A stretch of 23,278 nucleotides of DNA from Bacillota bacterium (GCA_009787135.1 WRGP01000248.1:1-23278), one strand, 5' to 3'. Numbered from the stretch's first letter, positions 10,479-18,549 are shown. The notes: generated by a model not told the origin, from the letters alone. Made by a program: numbers and translations.

Positions 10479-10739
10479 TTGGGCCCTCGACGCCGATTTT
10501 CAAATGAATCCGCCAATATGCTTTGTAAGCAACATTTCTTTCCCAATTGCGGGAATGGATATCATCCGTGGACCGCACACGCCACTTTGCTATTGGGCGA
10601 ACCGGAAACAATTTTAAAAGCGCTCCCGATTGTTGTGGAAAACTTTAAGCCCTTTGAGGCTCAAATTGAAAGCGTCGCTTTATATGAATTTTTCCCGGCG
10701 CGATTGATCATGGAATGCAGATTTAAAAATGTGTACTAA
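10479..10739 (+). pseudogene. 5'-truncated 2'-5' RNA ligase / phosphodiesterase-like fragment
   Basis: The plus frame encodes a stretch recognisable as the C-terminal half of a 2H-phosphoesterase: GYHPWTAHATLLLGEPETIL, then LKALPIVVENFKPFEAQIES and LYEFFPARL. The HATL motif is the second HxT/S motif of the family. The first motif, roughly 100 residues earlier in intact members, is absent; a stop (10470-10472) closes the frame upstream, and I find no matching sequence in other frames. No convincing start or ribosome site is present. It is probably the remains of a longer gene. Confidence 0.65.
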
Positions 10740-10828
10740 GTATTCTCCGCGATTCCTATTGGGCATATCCCCAAACACCTCAAATTATCATGCCGTTTCC
10801 CTCTTCCATAAGACTATATAACGCGCTT

Positions 10829-12019
10829 TTATTGCGGCTGCTCTCCCCCTTCGGCAATCCTCCCGTCGCAGAGCACAACCCTTTCCGCCCCCTGCGCCGA
10901 CGCCTCGATAAGGCCCTCCAGCGCATCGCCCAGCAAAAGCTCGGCCTCTTGAACGCGCTCGAGCCTGGGATGCGTGACCGGGTGGCGCGGCATAAACACG
11001 GTGCAGCAATCCTCGTAGGGCAGGGAGGAGGTCGCGAACGTGCCGATGGCCTCCGCGCGCGCGATAATCTCACTCTTGTCAAACCCAATGAGGGGCCTGA
11101 ATATGCTAAGCCCGCAGGCGTCGTCCGTGCATCCCAGCGCTTCCATGGTCTGGCTGGCCACCTGGCCGATACTCTCTCCCGTGACCATGGCTTGGCCGCC
11201 CCTCCGGCGGGCGACGCGCTCGGCCACGCGCATCATCTGCCGGCGCATGATCAGCGTGCCGTACGCGCCCGGGCACTTTTCGTGGACGCGCATTTGGATA
11301 TCCGTAAACGGCGCGATATACAGTTCGATACGGCCGCACGTCCGGGAGAGGATGCGCGCCAGCTCAATGACCTTCGCCCGCGCCCGCTCGCTCGTATAAG
11401 GAAAGGAATGAAAATGCACGGCCATCAGCGTAACGCCGCGCCGGGCCACCATGTAGCCCGCCACCGGGCTGTCAATGCCGCCGGACAGGAGCAGGCACGC
11501 CTTGCCGTTTGTGCCCATGGGCATGCCGCCAACGCCCTCTATGCGCCCGATGTGCAGCGTGGCGTTGCCCCGGATCTCAATTTCCAGCACATGCTCTGGA
11601 TGTTTTACGTCCACGCGAAGATCTTGGTTCGCTTCCAGAATGCGCCGGCCCGCCAGCTGGCAGATGGCAGGGGAATCGAGCGGATACCGCTTGTCCGCGC
11701 GCCTGGCCTTAACCTTGAAAGAACCTGTCATGCCCCGCGTCATATGCACGGCTTGGCGGAGCACGGCCTCAAAATCATCCTTGCCCATCTCCACGGCCTG
11801 GCTGACCGAATGAATACCAAACACCTGGCTGACCCGCTCCGCGCAAGCCCTGGCGTCATCCATATCGCTGATATAGATCCGCCCATCGTCAAGCCATACA
11901 TGCCCGCCAAACGGGCGCGCCGCGTGCCGCACACGCTCCGTGAGGGCGCGCAAAAACTGCGGCCGGTTCAGGCCCTTCAGATGTACTTCGCCAAAGCGAA
12001 CCAGCAGAATATCCCGCAT
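10829..12019 (-). CDS. thiI: tRNA 4-thiouridine synthase (tRNA uracil 4-sulfurtransferase)
   Basis: A 396-residue enzyme that adenylates uridine 8 of tRNA and inserts sulfur to give s4U. It carries an N-terminal ferredoxin-like and THUMP RNA-binding part (RFGEVHLKGLNRPQFLRAL at the start) and a PP-loop ATP site SGGIDSPVAGYM (from residue 179). The conserved EDCC has its first cysteine at residue 338, the usual sulfur-accepting position. There is no C-terminal rhodanese domain, as in many Bacillota. I start at ATG 12019 with AGGAG just upstream; the longer frame to 12052 overlaps the previous gene. It lies one base after the cysteine desulfurase stop, an arrangement like nifZ-thiI of Bacillus subtilis, where the desulfurase feeds ThiI directly. 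Confidence 0.96.
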   Translation of the reverse strand: MRDILLVRFGEVHLKGLNRPQFLRALTERVRHAARPFGGHVWLDDGRIYISDMDDARACAERVSQVFGIHSVSQAVEMGKDDFEAVLRQAVHMTRGMTGSFKVKARRADKRYPLDSPAICQLAGRRILEANQDLRVDVKHPEHVLEIEIRGNATLHIGRIEGVGGMPMGTNGKACLLLSGGIDSPVAGYMVARRGVTLMAVHFHSFPYTSERARAKVIELARILSRTCGRIELYIAPFTDIQMRVHEKCPGAYGTLIMRRQMMRVAERVARRRGGQAMVTGESIGQVASQTMEALGCTDDACGLSIFRPLIGFDKSEIIARAEAIGTFATSSLPYEDCCTVFMPRHPVTHPRLERVQEAELLLGDALEGLIEASAQGAERVVLCDGRIAEGGEQPQ

Positions 12020-12020
12020 A

Positions 12021-13175
12021 CTATCTCCTCTGAAACGCCCGATACCGCGCAAAGCAGCGCAGCGCGGCTTCCGCGGCCGCGTCGGCGTCCTCCCATGAAT
12101 TCATCAGCCCAAAGCTGAAGCGAACGGCGCTGTCCGCCGCCCACTTTGGCGCGGCTATGGCCTCAAAGGCCGCGCTCATGCCACGCTTTTTAGACGAGCA
12201 TGCCGCGCCCGTGCCGACCAGCACCCCTTCCTTTTCCAGCGCGTGCAGCATTACCTCGCCCTTGACGCCCGGAAACGAAACGTTCAGGATGTGGGGCGCG
12301 GCGGAGGAACCGTCCGGCGCCGGGCCGTTCACGCGCAGGCCGCGGACCCCCTCTTGAAGGCGTTCATACAGGCGCAGCTTCATCGCGCGTAAACGTGCGG
12401 CCGCGTCTTCCTGCGCCGCTGCCCAAGAAACCGCCGCGGCGAACGCGGCGATGCCCGCCGTGTTTTCCGTGCCGGAGCGAAGGCCGCCCTCCTGGCCGCC
12501 GCCGGCGACGCGCGGCGCGAGCCTGACGCCGCTTCGCACATAGAGCGCGCCCACACCTTTGGGCCCATGCACCTTGTGGCCGCTGACCGCGTATAAGTCC
12601 ACCTTCGTAGCCGCAAGGTCCAGCGGCACATGCAAAAAACCCTGCACACCGTCCACATGCAAGAGGGCGTCAGGGCAAATTTTTTGGATAAGCCCGCTTA
12701 CCTCCGCAAGCGGTTGCACCGCGCCCGTCTCATTGTTCACGTGCATACAGCTGACAAGGTCCGCCCCGTCATGCAGCATGCGGGAGAGCGCCGGAAGGTC
12801 GATCAGGCCGTCCTGTGTCGCGCCTACCGTGCGCACCTGATGGCCCATGGCTTTTAGCTGATCCACGGCGCCCAGCACGGCGGGGTGTTCTCCCGCAAAA
12901 AGCAAAACCCGCCCAGGCCCATGAAGGCGCTCGGCCGAGCCCAGCAGGGCCAGCGAGTCCGCCTCGGTGCCGCTGCCCGTAAAAAAGACCTCCCCCGCGC
13001 CTACGCCCAGGCCGCGGGCCACCGCTTCCCTTGACGCGGCGACGCGCTTTTCCACGGCCACCGCGCCGGCATAGGGGGCTGAAGGATTCAGCCACCCTTC
13101 CGTCAGCATTTCGTGCGCGGCAAGCACCGCCGCGGCGCAGGGCTGCGTCGTTGCGCTGTTGTCCAAGTAACGCAT
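12021..13175 (-). CDS. Cysteine desulfurase, NifZ/IscS-like, partner of ThiI
   Basis: A 384-residue PLP enzyme that takes sulfur from cysteine as a protein-bound persulfide. It begins YLDNSATTQP, has the PLP lysine in SGHKVHGPKG (Lys201) and the persulfide cysteine in TGAACSSKK (Cys326). The short cysteine loop followed by SAVRFSFG is typical of class I/NifS-type enzymes. Because it abuts thiI and no iron-sulfur scaffold gene is nearby, it most likely serves tRNA thiolation; this is inferred from context. Its ATG overlaps the upstream stop by one base (TGATG), implying translational coupling. Confidence 0.95.
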   Translation of the reverse strand: MRYLDNSATTQPCAAAVLAAHEMLTEGWLNPSAPYAGAVAVEKRVAASREAVARGLGVGAGEVFFTGSGTEADSLALLGSAERLHGPGRVLLFAGEHPAVLGAVDQLKAMGHQVRTVGATQDGLIDLPALSRMLHDGADLVSCMHVNNETGAVQPLAEVSGLIQKICPDALLHVDGVQGFLHVPLDLAATKVDLYAVSGHKVHGPKGVGALYVRSGVRLAPRVAGGGQEGGLRSGTENTAGIAAFAAAVSWAAAQEDAAARLRAMKLRLYERLQEGVRGLRVNGPAPDGSSAAPHILNVSFPGVKGEVMLHALEKEGVLVGTGAACSSKKRGMSAAFEAIAAPKWAADSAVRFSFGLMNSWEDADAAAEAALRCFARYRAFQRR

Positions 13176-13711
13176 CAGTTCTGCTGAAACGCGCCGCGCG
13201 GCAAATATTGTTTGATCAGTCTGACCATCTCCTGGGACGGTTCCAAGATGATCATGTGCTTGCTTCCATCTTTCTGGTAGAAAAAATAGAGAAGATCCGC
13301 GCCCCGGTTCAGGAACCAGTTCTTTGTCTTCACCCCGGGCATCCTGCTATAGCGCTGGAAGCTGCCGCTGGCGACCATGCCGCACGCCTCCACGTTCTTT
13401 ATATGCATGGTGCCGAGGCCCTTGCGCTTTTTGTTGGCATAGACACGGGCAAAATCCAACTCTCCGTTGGTAAACGCGTATTCATACTCCACGCGGAGCG
13501 TATCTTTCTTCCACCAGATCAGAAACGCCAGGCCGCCGAACACCGCCAGATAGAGGACCTGAATAAGCAGGTTTTCGCCAATCGAAATACCGCTAAACGC
13601 GATGGCCGCCATCAGCACGCTCAGCGCCATGACCACCAAGAGAAGCGCGTACAAAAGATCATTGGCCACCCTATTTTTTTTGACAACGATTTCTTCCCGA
13701 AAATTATCCAA
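13175..13711 (-). CDS. DUF6106-like membrane protein, first gene of the thiI operon
   Basis: A 178-residue protein of unknown function. After a basic N-terminus (MDNFREEIVVKKNR) come two closely spaced transmembrane segments (about 20-42 and 48-68), then a cytosolic domain with EYEYAFTNGELDFARVYANK and a C-terminal MVRLIKQYLP. This matches what I remember of DUF6106 proteins in Clostridia. I chose the TTG at 13711: it has a G-rich ribosome site, and the promoter at 13736-13764 places the transcript start near 13729. The frame open to 14062 contains no homologous-looking sequence and overlaps the divergent gene. The one-base overlap with the desulfurase makes it part of the operon, but a role in thiolation is not shown. 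Confidence 0.75.
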   Translation of the reverse strand: MDNFREEIVVKKNRVANDLLYALLLVVMALSVLMAAIAFSGISIGENLLIQVLYLAVFGGLAFLIWWKKDTLRVEYEYAFTNGELDFARVYANKKRKGLGTMHIKNVEACGMVASGSFQRYSRMPGVKTKNWFLNRGADLLYFFYQKDGSKHMIILEPSQEMVRLIKQYLPRGAFQQN

Positions 13712-13735
13712 AACAAGCCCCCCTATTCTTGCGTC

Positions 13736-13764
13736 ATTATAGCATGCTGATAGTCCGCAGGCAA
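13736..13764 (-). promoter_or_regulatory. Promoter of the DUF6106-desulfurase-thiI operon
   Basis: Minus strand: TTGCCT (13764-13759), 17-base spacer, perfect TATAAT (13741-13736). The predicted transcript start is close to 13729, leaving a leader of about 18 bases before the TTG start. Confidence 0.7.
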
Positions 13765-13852
13765 CAAATCGCAGATCAAAATCGTCAATTAAAGCAGGAA
13801 ATTTGTATTGCCGGGCGAATTGAACCCAAATGACAAAACAGGAGGTCAGCGC

Positions 13853-15715
13853 ATGAAATGTCCCCGCTGCGGTCATTGGAACAAGCCGTCGTTTCCCCGT
13901 TGCTTTCAATGCGGCGAACCGCTTCGCCCCGAAGACGCGGCAAGGCCGTCCTGGCAGGAGCGCTTTCCAGACACGCCGAAAAAGACAGAAAGCCGCGTCG
14001 TCTATTATGACGATGACGCCGCCGCGCAGGAGGATATCACGGCGGCGGAAGCCCTGCCGCAAGCGGAAGAATCGCTGGCGGCGGAGATGACCCGCCTGAA
14101 GGAAAGGCGCGCGCGCGGTTCCGTCTACTTGGAGGAGTTTCGGCGCAACGCGGCGGAGCAGGGCATCGCGCCGTCCGGTTCCGGCGTTTTCATCCGCCGC
14201 GTCGGCGGTTTTTTCGAGCAGGTGCCGGACGACCCGGAGGAAACCCTCTATGAACCGCCGGAGATGCAGCTTCGCGCCAAAACGGCCAAAGCCGTCGCGA
14301 AGCCGCGCGCGGAGGAAGAGGATTTTGTCCCGCTTACGTCGCCTGAGCCTTCAGGCGCGGCCATGGACGCGGAAGATCTGCCCCTTCCCTATGACGCCCC
14401 CCTGCCCATCCCGCCGCTCGCCCGCTCAGGGCTGCGCAAGCGGCGCAGATATGGCGCGGTGGCCGCGGCCATCTGGGCTGTACGCGCCCTCACGGTCATC
14501 GCGTCCGCCTTTGTCATCTGGCAGGCGGTTTTGATGATTCAATCCGCTATGGGCCCGCCCTCCGCGTCGGAAGCCCTGTCAAACGTCACCGTACGGCCCA
14601 TTGATATAGACGGCATGCCTGGCCGAAGAATTTCAATCGCCGGCGAGGAGGGCACGCAGTACTATATCAGCGAGCTGACAAAATCCTTTGTTGTCATCGG
14701 CGGCGTGGCGGAATTTGAGGTGCCGGACTATTTTTACTACGAAAGCATTGAGCATCTTGAAGCGGCGCAGATGGATGTCACCCTCACGCCCACGATGATC
14801 AAGGGAGCCACGGAAATGCGGCTTGCGCCCATTGCCTACACCATCGACATTCCGCTGTCTCCCGTTACGCTGCGCTCGCCGGAGACAGACTATATTGAGG
14901 TGGCCACCTCCGTGTATAATCTCAGGCTGGAGGTGCTGCCGGGCAGCAAGGTAACGGTCAACGGGCGGGACATTTCCGACGCGGTGACAAAAGACGGAAT
15001 CGTCAGCGATAACCCGCCGATCAAGGCGATTGGCAAAAATTATGTTACCGTAACGGTGCGCGCCCCGTACTGCCGCGAAAATAACCTCACCTTGGTCTTC
15101 TATCGCGAGCCGCAGGAAATCCCGCTGGAATTGGCGGCGGATACGGACACCCTGACGCGTTTGGATCGATTCGAGATCAACGCCACCACCATGGTCGGCG
15201 CCAGCATTACGGTGGAGACCCCTTATGAAAGCTTGGATGTTTCGCGCGTGGACCGGGAGGCGGAACCTGCAACGGGCGAATTCAGGCTGATCGCGCTGAT
15301 GGAGCATGTCGGCTATAACACGATCCGCATCCGCGCGTCCTACCCCGGCAAAAAGGACTCCGTCTTGGAACACGTGTTGTATTACCTGCCCTCCGCGGAC
15401 AACTATACCAAAAAAGCGTGGACGTTTACGCCAACGGACTATAAAGAGCTGATGAATAACCTGCCCCAGCGTATCCGCGACGCGCAAATTTATCGGTGCA
15501 TCGGCGTGATAACGGAAATTGTCGCGGATAGCCCGCAGCTGGCGATCATGGATACCGGCACGGAAACCAAACCTCAGCTGGTCATGCTGCAAAATGAGTC
15601 TTCTAACTATCCCGAGCCATGGAAAGTAGGCCAAACCTACCGCGTGTACGCGGATGTCAGCGGCTTGTACAACGAAATTCCCAGGCTGACCGTTCGGTTT
15701 ACTTATGATCCATAA
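13853..15715 (+). CDS. Zinc-ribbon, single-TM protein with large ectodomain (TcaA/YvbJ-like architecture)
   Basis: A 620-residue protein of unknown function. Residues 3-20 form a zinc ribbon (CPRC, ten residues, CFQC). Residues 25-195 are charged and probably flexible or coiled. A basic stretch (GLRKRRRYG) precedes one transmembrane helix at about 204-232, giving N-inside/C-outside topology. The ectodomain (about 240-620) is beta-rich, with VTVNGRDISDAV near 380. Residues about 544-620 have an OB-fold-like pattern (IYRCIGVITEIV, YRVYADVSGLYNEIP). The start at ATG 13853 has AGGAGGT six bases upstream. The order zinc ribbon, TM, repeated extracellular domains resembles TcaA/YvbJ proteins linked to envelope stress and glycopeptide response, but sequence similarity is not established here. 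It is followed after 33 bases by a secreted SH3 protein, suggesting an operon. Confidence 0.85.
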   Translation: MKCPRCGHWNKPSFPRCFQCGEPLRPEDAARPSWQERFPDTPKKTESRVVYYDDDAAAQEDITAAEALPQAEESLAAEMTRLKERRARGSVYLEEFRRNAAEQGIAPSGSGVFIRRVGGFFEQVPDDPEETLYEPPEMQLRAKTAKAVAKPRAEEEDFVPLTSPEPSGAAMDAEDLPLPYDAPLPIPPLARSGLRKRRRYGAVAAAIWAVRALTVIASAFVIWQAVLMIQSAMGPPSASEALSNVTVRPIDIDGMPGRRISIAGEEGTQYYISELTKSFVVIGGVAEFEVPDYFYYESIEHLEAAQMDVTLTPTMIKGATEMRLAPIAYTIDIPLSPVTLRSPETDYIEVATSVYNLRLEVLPGSKVTVNGRDISDAVTKDGIVSDNPPIKAIGKNYVTVTVRAPYCRENNLTLVFYREPQEIPLELAADTDTLTRLDRFEINATTMVGASITVETPYESLDVSRVDREAEPATGEFRLIALMEHVGYNTIRIRASYPGKKDSVLEHVLYYLPSADNYTKKAWTFTPTDYKELMNNLPQRIRDAQIYRCIGVITEIVADSPQLAIMDTGTETKPQLVMLQNESSNYPEPWKVGQTYRVYADVSGLYNEIPRLTVRFTYDP

Positions 15716-15748
15716 CAGGAAAACACAAAATACGAGGAGGCTGTCTTT

Positions 15749-16429
15749 ATGATGCGCAAGCGAATTCTACCCATGATCCTGATGTGTTGTGTTCTTTTGA
15801 CCCCTTTTGCCCTAGACGCGGCCTACGGCGAGTCACAAGGGAATGAGAGTGGCGTCATAGTGGGCGGGGAAGCCCGCCTGCTGGAAGGCGCGTGGAATGG
15901 CGCGGCTGTGGTCGGCTCCGTTCCGGCTGGGGAGCGTGTCGTCATACTGATCGACCGCAGCGATTGGTTTAAGGTGCGCCATGGCAGTGCGGAAGGCTGG
16001 GTGCATAAGCAGAGCGTAGAGTATGCGTATGATATTCCATATGTGAACGGCGTTGTGCTCTGCGAAACGCTGACCGTGCGCGACGCGCCCAGCGTAAGCG
16101 CAAAGAAGGTCGCAACGCTCTCAACGGGAGAGTATATGACGATTTATGACGCGCGCGATGGCTGGTATCAAGTCCACTTTGGCCAGGGTATGGGCTGGGT
16201 GCTGAGCGATTATGTGCTGGAAACCCCCATGGGGTCGGAAATCCGTATACCCAAGGCAGGCCTGACCGCGTATGCCGCCCCTTCGTTGCGCGGTAAAAAG
16301 GTAGGCATGCTGGACTATCGTGAGGGCATGGACAACCAATGGCTTCCGTGCATCGGTGAAATAGATGATTTCTGGATCGTCAGCCTGCGCGGGGCGTGCG
16401 CGTTCATCTATAAAAAGAACGTAGAGTAG
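15749..16429 (+). CDS. Secreted protein with three SH3-like repeats
   Basis: A 226-residue exported protein. Residues 1-27 are a signal peptide (MMRKRILPMILMCCVLLTPF, ending near AAYG). Three bacterial SH3-like units follow: about 35-95 (ERVVILIDRSDWFKVRHGSA, EGWVHKQSV), 98-157 (LTVRDAPSVSAKKVATLSTG, GMGWVLSDYV), and a diverged third at about 165-226 (LTAYAAPSLRGKKVGMLDYR). Such domains bind peptidoglycan or wall polymers and usually accompany hydrolases, but no catalytic domain is present. ATG 15749 lies eight bases after AGGAGG. The gene sits between two zinc-ribbon proteins on the same strand and may work with the membrane-bound one at the cell surface. Confidence 0.88.
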   Translation: MMRKRILPMILMCCVLLTPFALDAAYGESQGNESGVIVGGEARLLEGAWNGAAVVGSVPAGERVVILIDRSDWFKVRHGSAEGWVHKQSVEYAYDIPYVNGVVLCETLTVRDAPSVSAKKVATLSTGEYMTIYDARDGWYQVHFGQGMGWVLSDYVLETPMGSEIRIPKAGLTAYAAPSLRGKKVGMLDYREGMDNQWLPCIGEIDDFWIVSLRGACAFIYKKNVE

Positions 16430-16447
16430 GCGTTTTCAAACAAGCCC

Positions 16448-16509
16448 GGCCCATTATACGCAATTTAATGGCCGCCATGGGGAATATGATGTTGTCAAGG
16501 GCATATTCC
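16448..16509. repeat. Two inverted repeats between the SH3 and zinc-ribbon genes
   Basis: GGCCCATT (16448-16455) pairs, with one bulged C, with AATGGCC (16467-16473). GGAATATG (16481-16488) pairs perfectly with CATATTCC (16502-16509) around a 13-base loop. Neither is followed by a T run. They may be operator-like or an mRNA-processing structure ahead of the last gene of the cluster. Confidence 0.45.
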
Positions 16510-16543
16510 ATAGTAGCCGATTTTTTAAGGAGGTTCATCGCAT

Positions 16544-17005
16544 ATGGCTTTTTTCAATGAGATTGGCAAAAAAATCTCTCAAACAACGCAAAGCGCCGTA
16601 AAAGGTACGAAAAACCTGGCCGACATCGCAAGGCTCCATTCGCAAATTGCCGAGGAGCAGAAGCTGTTGAGCACCCTCTTTGCCCAAATGGGAAAAAAGT
16701 ATTACGAGCTGTATCCCGACGCTGCGGATGAGCCTTTTGCCCCGATTTGCGCCTCGATCGCTGGCAGCTTACACAAAATAGCAACGCTCAGGGATGAAAT
16801 CCAAAGGGTCAAGGGCGTTCAGAAGTGCCCGGGCTGTGGAGCGGAGATTCCGATGACAGCGACCTTCTGCGGAATTTGCGGGCATGATATGCGAAAAGAG
16901 CCTGAAGCGGCGCAAGTGGCTTTTGAAGAACATCCGGAGTGCGGGAAGGAAGACCCTGACAACGGCGCGTTCAGCCCCGATGTTGAGGAGGAATTAGAGC
17001 GCTAG
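16544..17005 (+). CDS. Small coiled-coil/zinc-ribbon protein
   Basis: A 153-residue soluble protein. Residues 1-90 are helical, with MAFFNEIGKKISQTTQSAV, ARLHSQIAEEQKLLSTLFAQ and an IATLRDEIQRVKG helix, likely coiled coil. Residues 95-112 form a zinc ribbon (CPGC...CGIC: Cys95, 98, 109, 112), followed by an acidic tail ending EEELER. Similar proteins with this N-terminal pattern are widespread in Clostridia without assigned function. AAGGAGG lies ten bases before ATG 16544. The stop codon falls inside a 16-base palindrome. Its shared zinc-ribbon feature with the protein encoded at 13853 hints at a common assembly, which is inference. Confidence 0.85.
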   Translation: MAFFNEIGKKISQTTQSAVKGTKNLADIARLHSQIAEEQKLLSTLFAQMGKKYYELYPDAADEPFAPICASIAGSLHKIATLRDEIQRVKGVQKCPGCGAEIPMTATFCGICGHDMRKEPEAAQVAFEEHPECGKEDPDNGAFSPDVEEELER

Positions 17006-17044
17006 CGCTCTGCGTCCCCCGCGTTGCCTGCCGAATGGCGGGGG
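16996..17044 (+). terminator. Palindrome over the stop codon and following GC hairpin
   Basis: AGAGCGCTAGCGCTCT (16996-17011) is a perfect palindrome containing the TAG stop. It is followed by CCCCCGC (17016-17022) pairing with GCGGGGG (17038-17044). There is no T run after either, so an intrinsic terminator is only one possibility; RNA 3'-end protection is another. Confidence 0.4.
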
Positions 17045-17057
17045 CCGCTGGCGCGGC

Positions 17058-17171
17058 CATGGCGTCGCCCGCTTTGGCGGCAGCGGCCTTGCCGTCGTCC
17101 ATGACGATGCCCTCGCCGCTCATAAAGTAAAATAGCTCGGCCTCGCCAATGTGCTCCCCGCGAATCGCCGT
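17058..17171 (-). pseudogene. Cupin-domain remnant
   Basis: The minus strand, in one frame, reads RGEHIGEAELFYFMSGEGIV followed by MDDGK and an AKAGDAM, the classic first half of a cupin barrel (the EAE(L/I)FY...SGEG...DDGK...KAGD pattern). A stop (17174-17172) lies just upstream in frame, no start codon precedes the domain, and after AGDAM the sequence degenerates into alanine-rich residues and GC hairpins. Both ends are missing, so this is a decayed gene downstream of coaX. Confidence 0.6.
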
Positions 17172-17181
17172 CTATTCGTGT

Positions 17182-17952
17182 TCAGGGTTGGTTTCGTTCG
17201 TAGATCAGCCGAAGCCCTTTGAGTGTGAGCAAGCCATCGATAATGTCAATGGCGTTCGTATCCGAGGCGATTAGACGCGAGAGGCCGCCGGTGGCAATGA
17301 CGCGGGCCTTTAGCATCTTCGTCTCTTCCTTCATTTTAATGACGATATGATTGACCTGGCCCACATAGCCGTAAAAAATGCCTGACTGCATGTTTGTCAC
17401 CGTGCTCCGGCCCACGACAACCTCCGGCCTGACAATCTCCACGCGCGGCAGTTTGGCCGCGCCCATGACAAGCGCCTCCATGGAGAGCTTAAGCCCCGGG
17501 CATATGGCGCCCCCCATGAATTCCCCCCGCTCCGACACCATGCCAAATGTGGTGGCCGTGCCAAAGTCAATAAAAATGCAGGGCCCGCCGTACAGGGAGT
17601 ATGCGGCGACCGCGTTTGCGATGCGGTCGCCGCCCAGTTCACGCGGGTTTTCATACCGGATATTAATGCCTGTTTTCACGCCCGGCACGACAAGCATGGG
17701 CTCCATGCCAAAGTATGTCTGGCACATGTGCTCCATGGTAAAATTGATAGACGGTACCACAGACGACATAATGATGCCCGTGACGCTTCCCATCTTCATG
17801 CCATTATGCGCAAACAGCGCGGCCAGCTTGATGCCGACCTCATCGCTGGTTGTCGCGATGTCCGTGTTCAGCCGCCAGTATTGGACAAGGGTTTCCCCGT
17901 CAAACACGGCTGTTTTGATGTTCGTGTTGCCAATGTCAAGCGTTAGTATCAT
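17182..17952 (-). CDS. coaX: Type III pantothenate kinase
   Basis: A 256-residue cytosolic enzyme that phosphorylates pantothenate, the first committed step of coenzyme A synthesis. Type III enzymes are insensitive to CoA feedback and need a monovalent cation. It starts MILTLDIGNTNIKTAVFDGE (phosphate-binding DIGNTN), has GGDRIANAVAAYSLYGGP and IFIDFGTATTFGMVS of the ASKHA fold, and GGAICPGLKLSMEAL in the substrate region. Length is normal. Its ATG follows the stop of the upstream transporter with no intervening base, so uptake and phosphorylation of pantothenate are probably produced together. Confidence 0.96.
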   Translation of the reverse strand: MILTLDIGNTNIKTAVFDGETLVQYWRLNTDIATTSDEVGIKLAALFAHNGMKMGSVTGIIMSSVVPSINFTMEHMCQTYFGMEPMLVVPGVKTGINIRYENPRELGGDRIANAVAAYSLYGGPCIFIDFGTATTFGMVSERGEFMGGAICPGLKLSMEALVMGAAKLPRVEIVRPEVVVGRSTVTNMQSGIFYGYVGQVNHIVIKMKEETKMLKARVIATGGLSRLIASDTNAIDIIDGLLTLKGLRLIYERNQP

Positions 17953-18549
17953 TTACGCAACCTTTTTCTGGACTTGCCAGAGTGCTATGACCACTGGCGT
18001 GACGATGATCGCGGCCACCACCGACTCCGAACTGCCGGCAATCAGCCCTGTTCCGCCAATGACCGTGAGTACAGCCGTGGAGTCCAGCCCCGTGAGCGCA
18101 TAGAATAGCAGCATCAGGCCAAGGTAGAGTATTGTATTGGTCAGCGACCCCGCCACCGCCGCAAACGGCAGCGCGGCCGCGTGGCGGTCCGCGCCTCTGG
18201 CGGCTGCGCGATACGCCGCGTGCGCCGAGACAGGCACCATGAGCCGGGGCGCGAAACACATAACAATGGCCAGAAGCGGGCTTTTGGCAACCAGCGCGGA
18301 GGCCAGCGCCGAGGGCGGCGTCAAGGTCAGCCCGAACGCGCTGAGCGTGCTGGCCAACCCAAAACAAGCGCCCAGAACCAGCCCGGTCTTGACGCCCAGC
18401 AGCACCGTCCCAACGATCACGGGAACGCAGAGAATGGTTACATTGATAAAGCCCAGCGGAATAAGGCCCAGCGGCGTCATGCCCAGCAGGAGGATCAGCG
18501 CGGCAAACATCGCCGCGAATGCCATGTTGGCAATAGCTTCCCTTTTCAC
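17953..18549 (-). CDS. ECF-transporter S component, probable pantothenate transporter
   Basis: A 198-residue integral membrane protein with about five or six hydrophobic segments. It begins MKREAIANMAFAAMFAALIL, and TPLGLIPLGFINVTILCVPV is typical of the substrate-binding S components of energy-coupling-factor vitamin transporters. These work with a shared EcfA/EcfT energizing module encoded elsewhere. The direct abutment with coaX argues for pantothenate (PanT-like), an inference from context; other vitamin precursors cannot be excluded from sequence alone. The start codon is GTG at 18549 with GGAGGGG upstream. A strong promoter and structured leader precede the gene. Confidence 0.88.
   Translation of the reverse strand: MKREAIANMAFAAMFAALILLLGMTPLGLIPLGFINVTILCVPVIVGTVLLGVKTGLVLGACFGLASTLSAFGLTLTPPSALASALVAKSPLLAIVMCFAPRLMVPVSAHAAYRAAARGADRHAAALPFAAVAGSLTNTILYLGLMLLFYALTGLDSTAVLTVIGGTGLIAGSSESVVAAIIVTPVVIALWQVQKKVA

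Noticed and set aside
10790..12118. A 442-codon plus-strand frame opposite thiI
   Set aside because: Antisense shadow: His/Arg-rich composition, no domain pattern, and thiI with all its motifs occupies the other strand.
13712..14062. N-terminal extension of the DUF6106-like gene to 295 residues
   Set aside because: It would cross the gene's own TATAAT promoter and the divergent gene's start, and the extra residues show no structure or conservation.
14633..15634. A 333-codon minus-strand frame opposite the zinc-ribbon/TM gene
   Set aside because: The plus strand has a strong ribosome site, a zinc ribbon and a clear TM segment; the minus frame is Arg/His-rich without signals.
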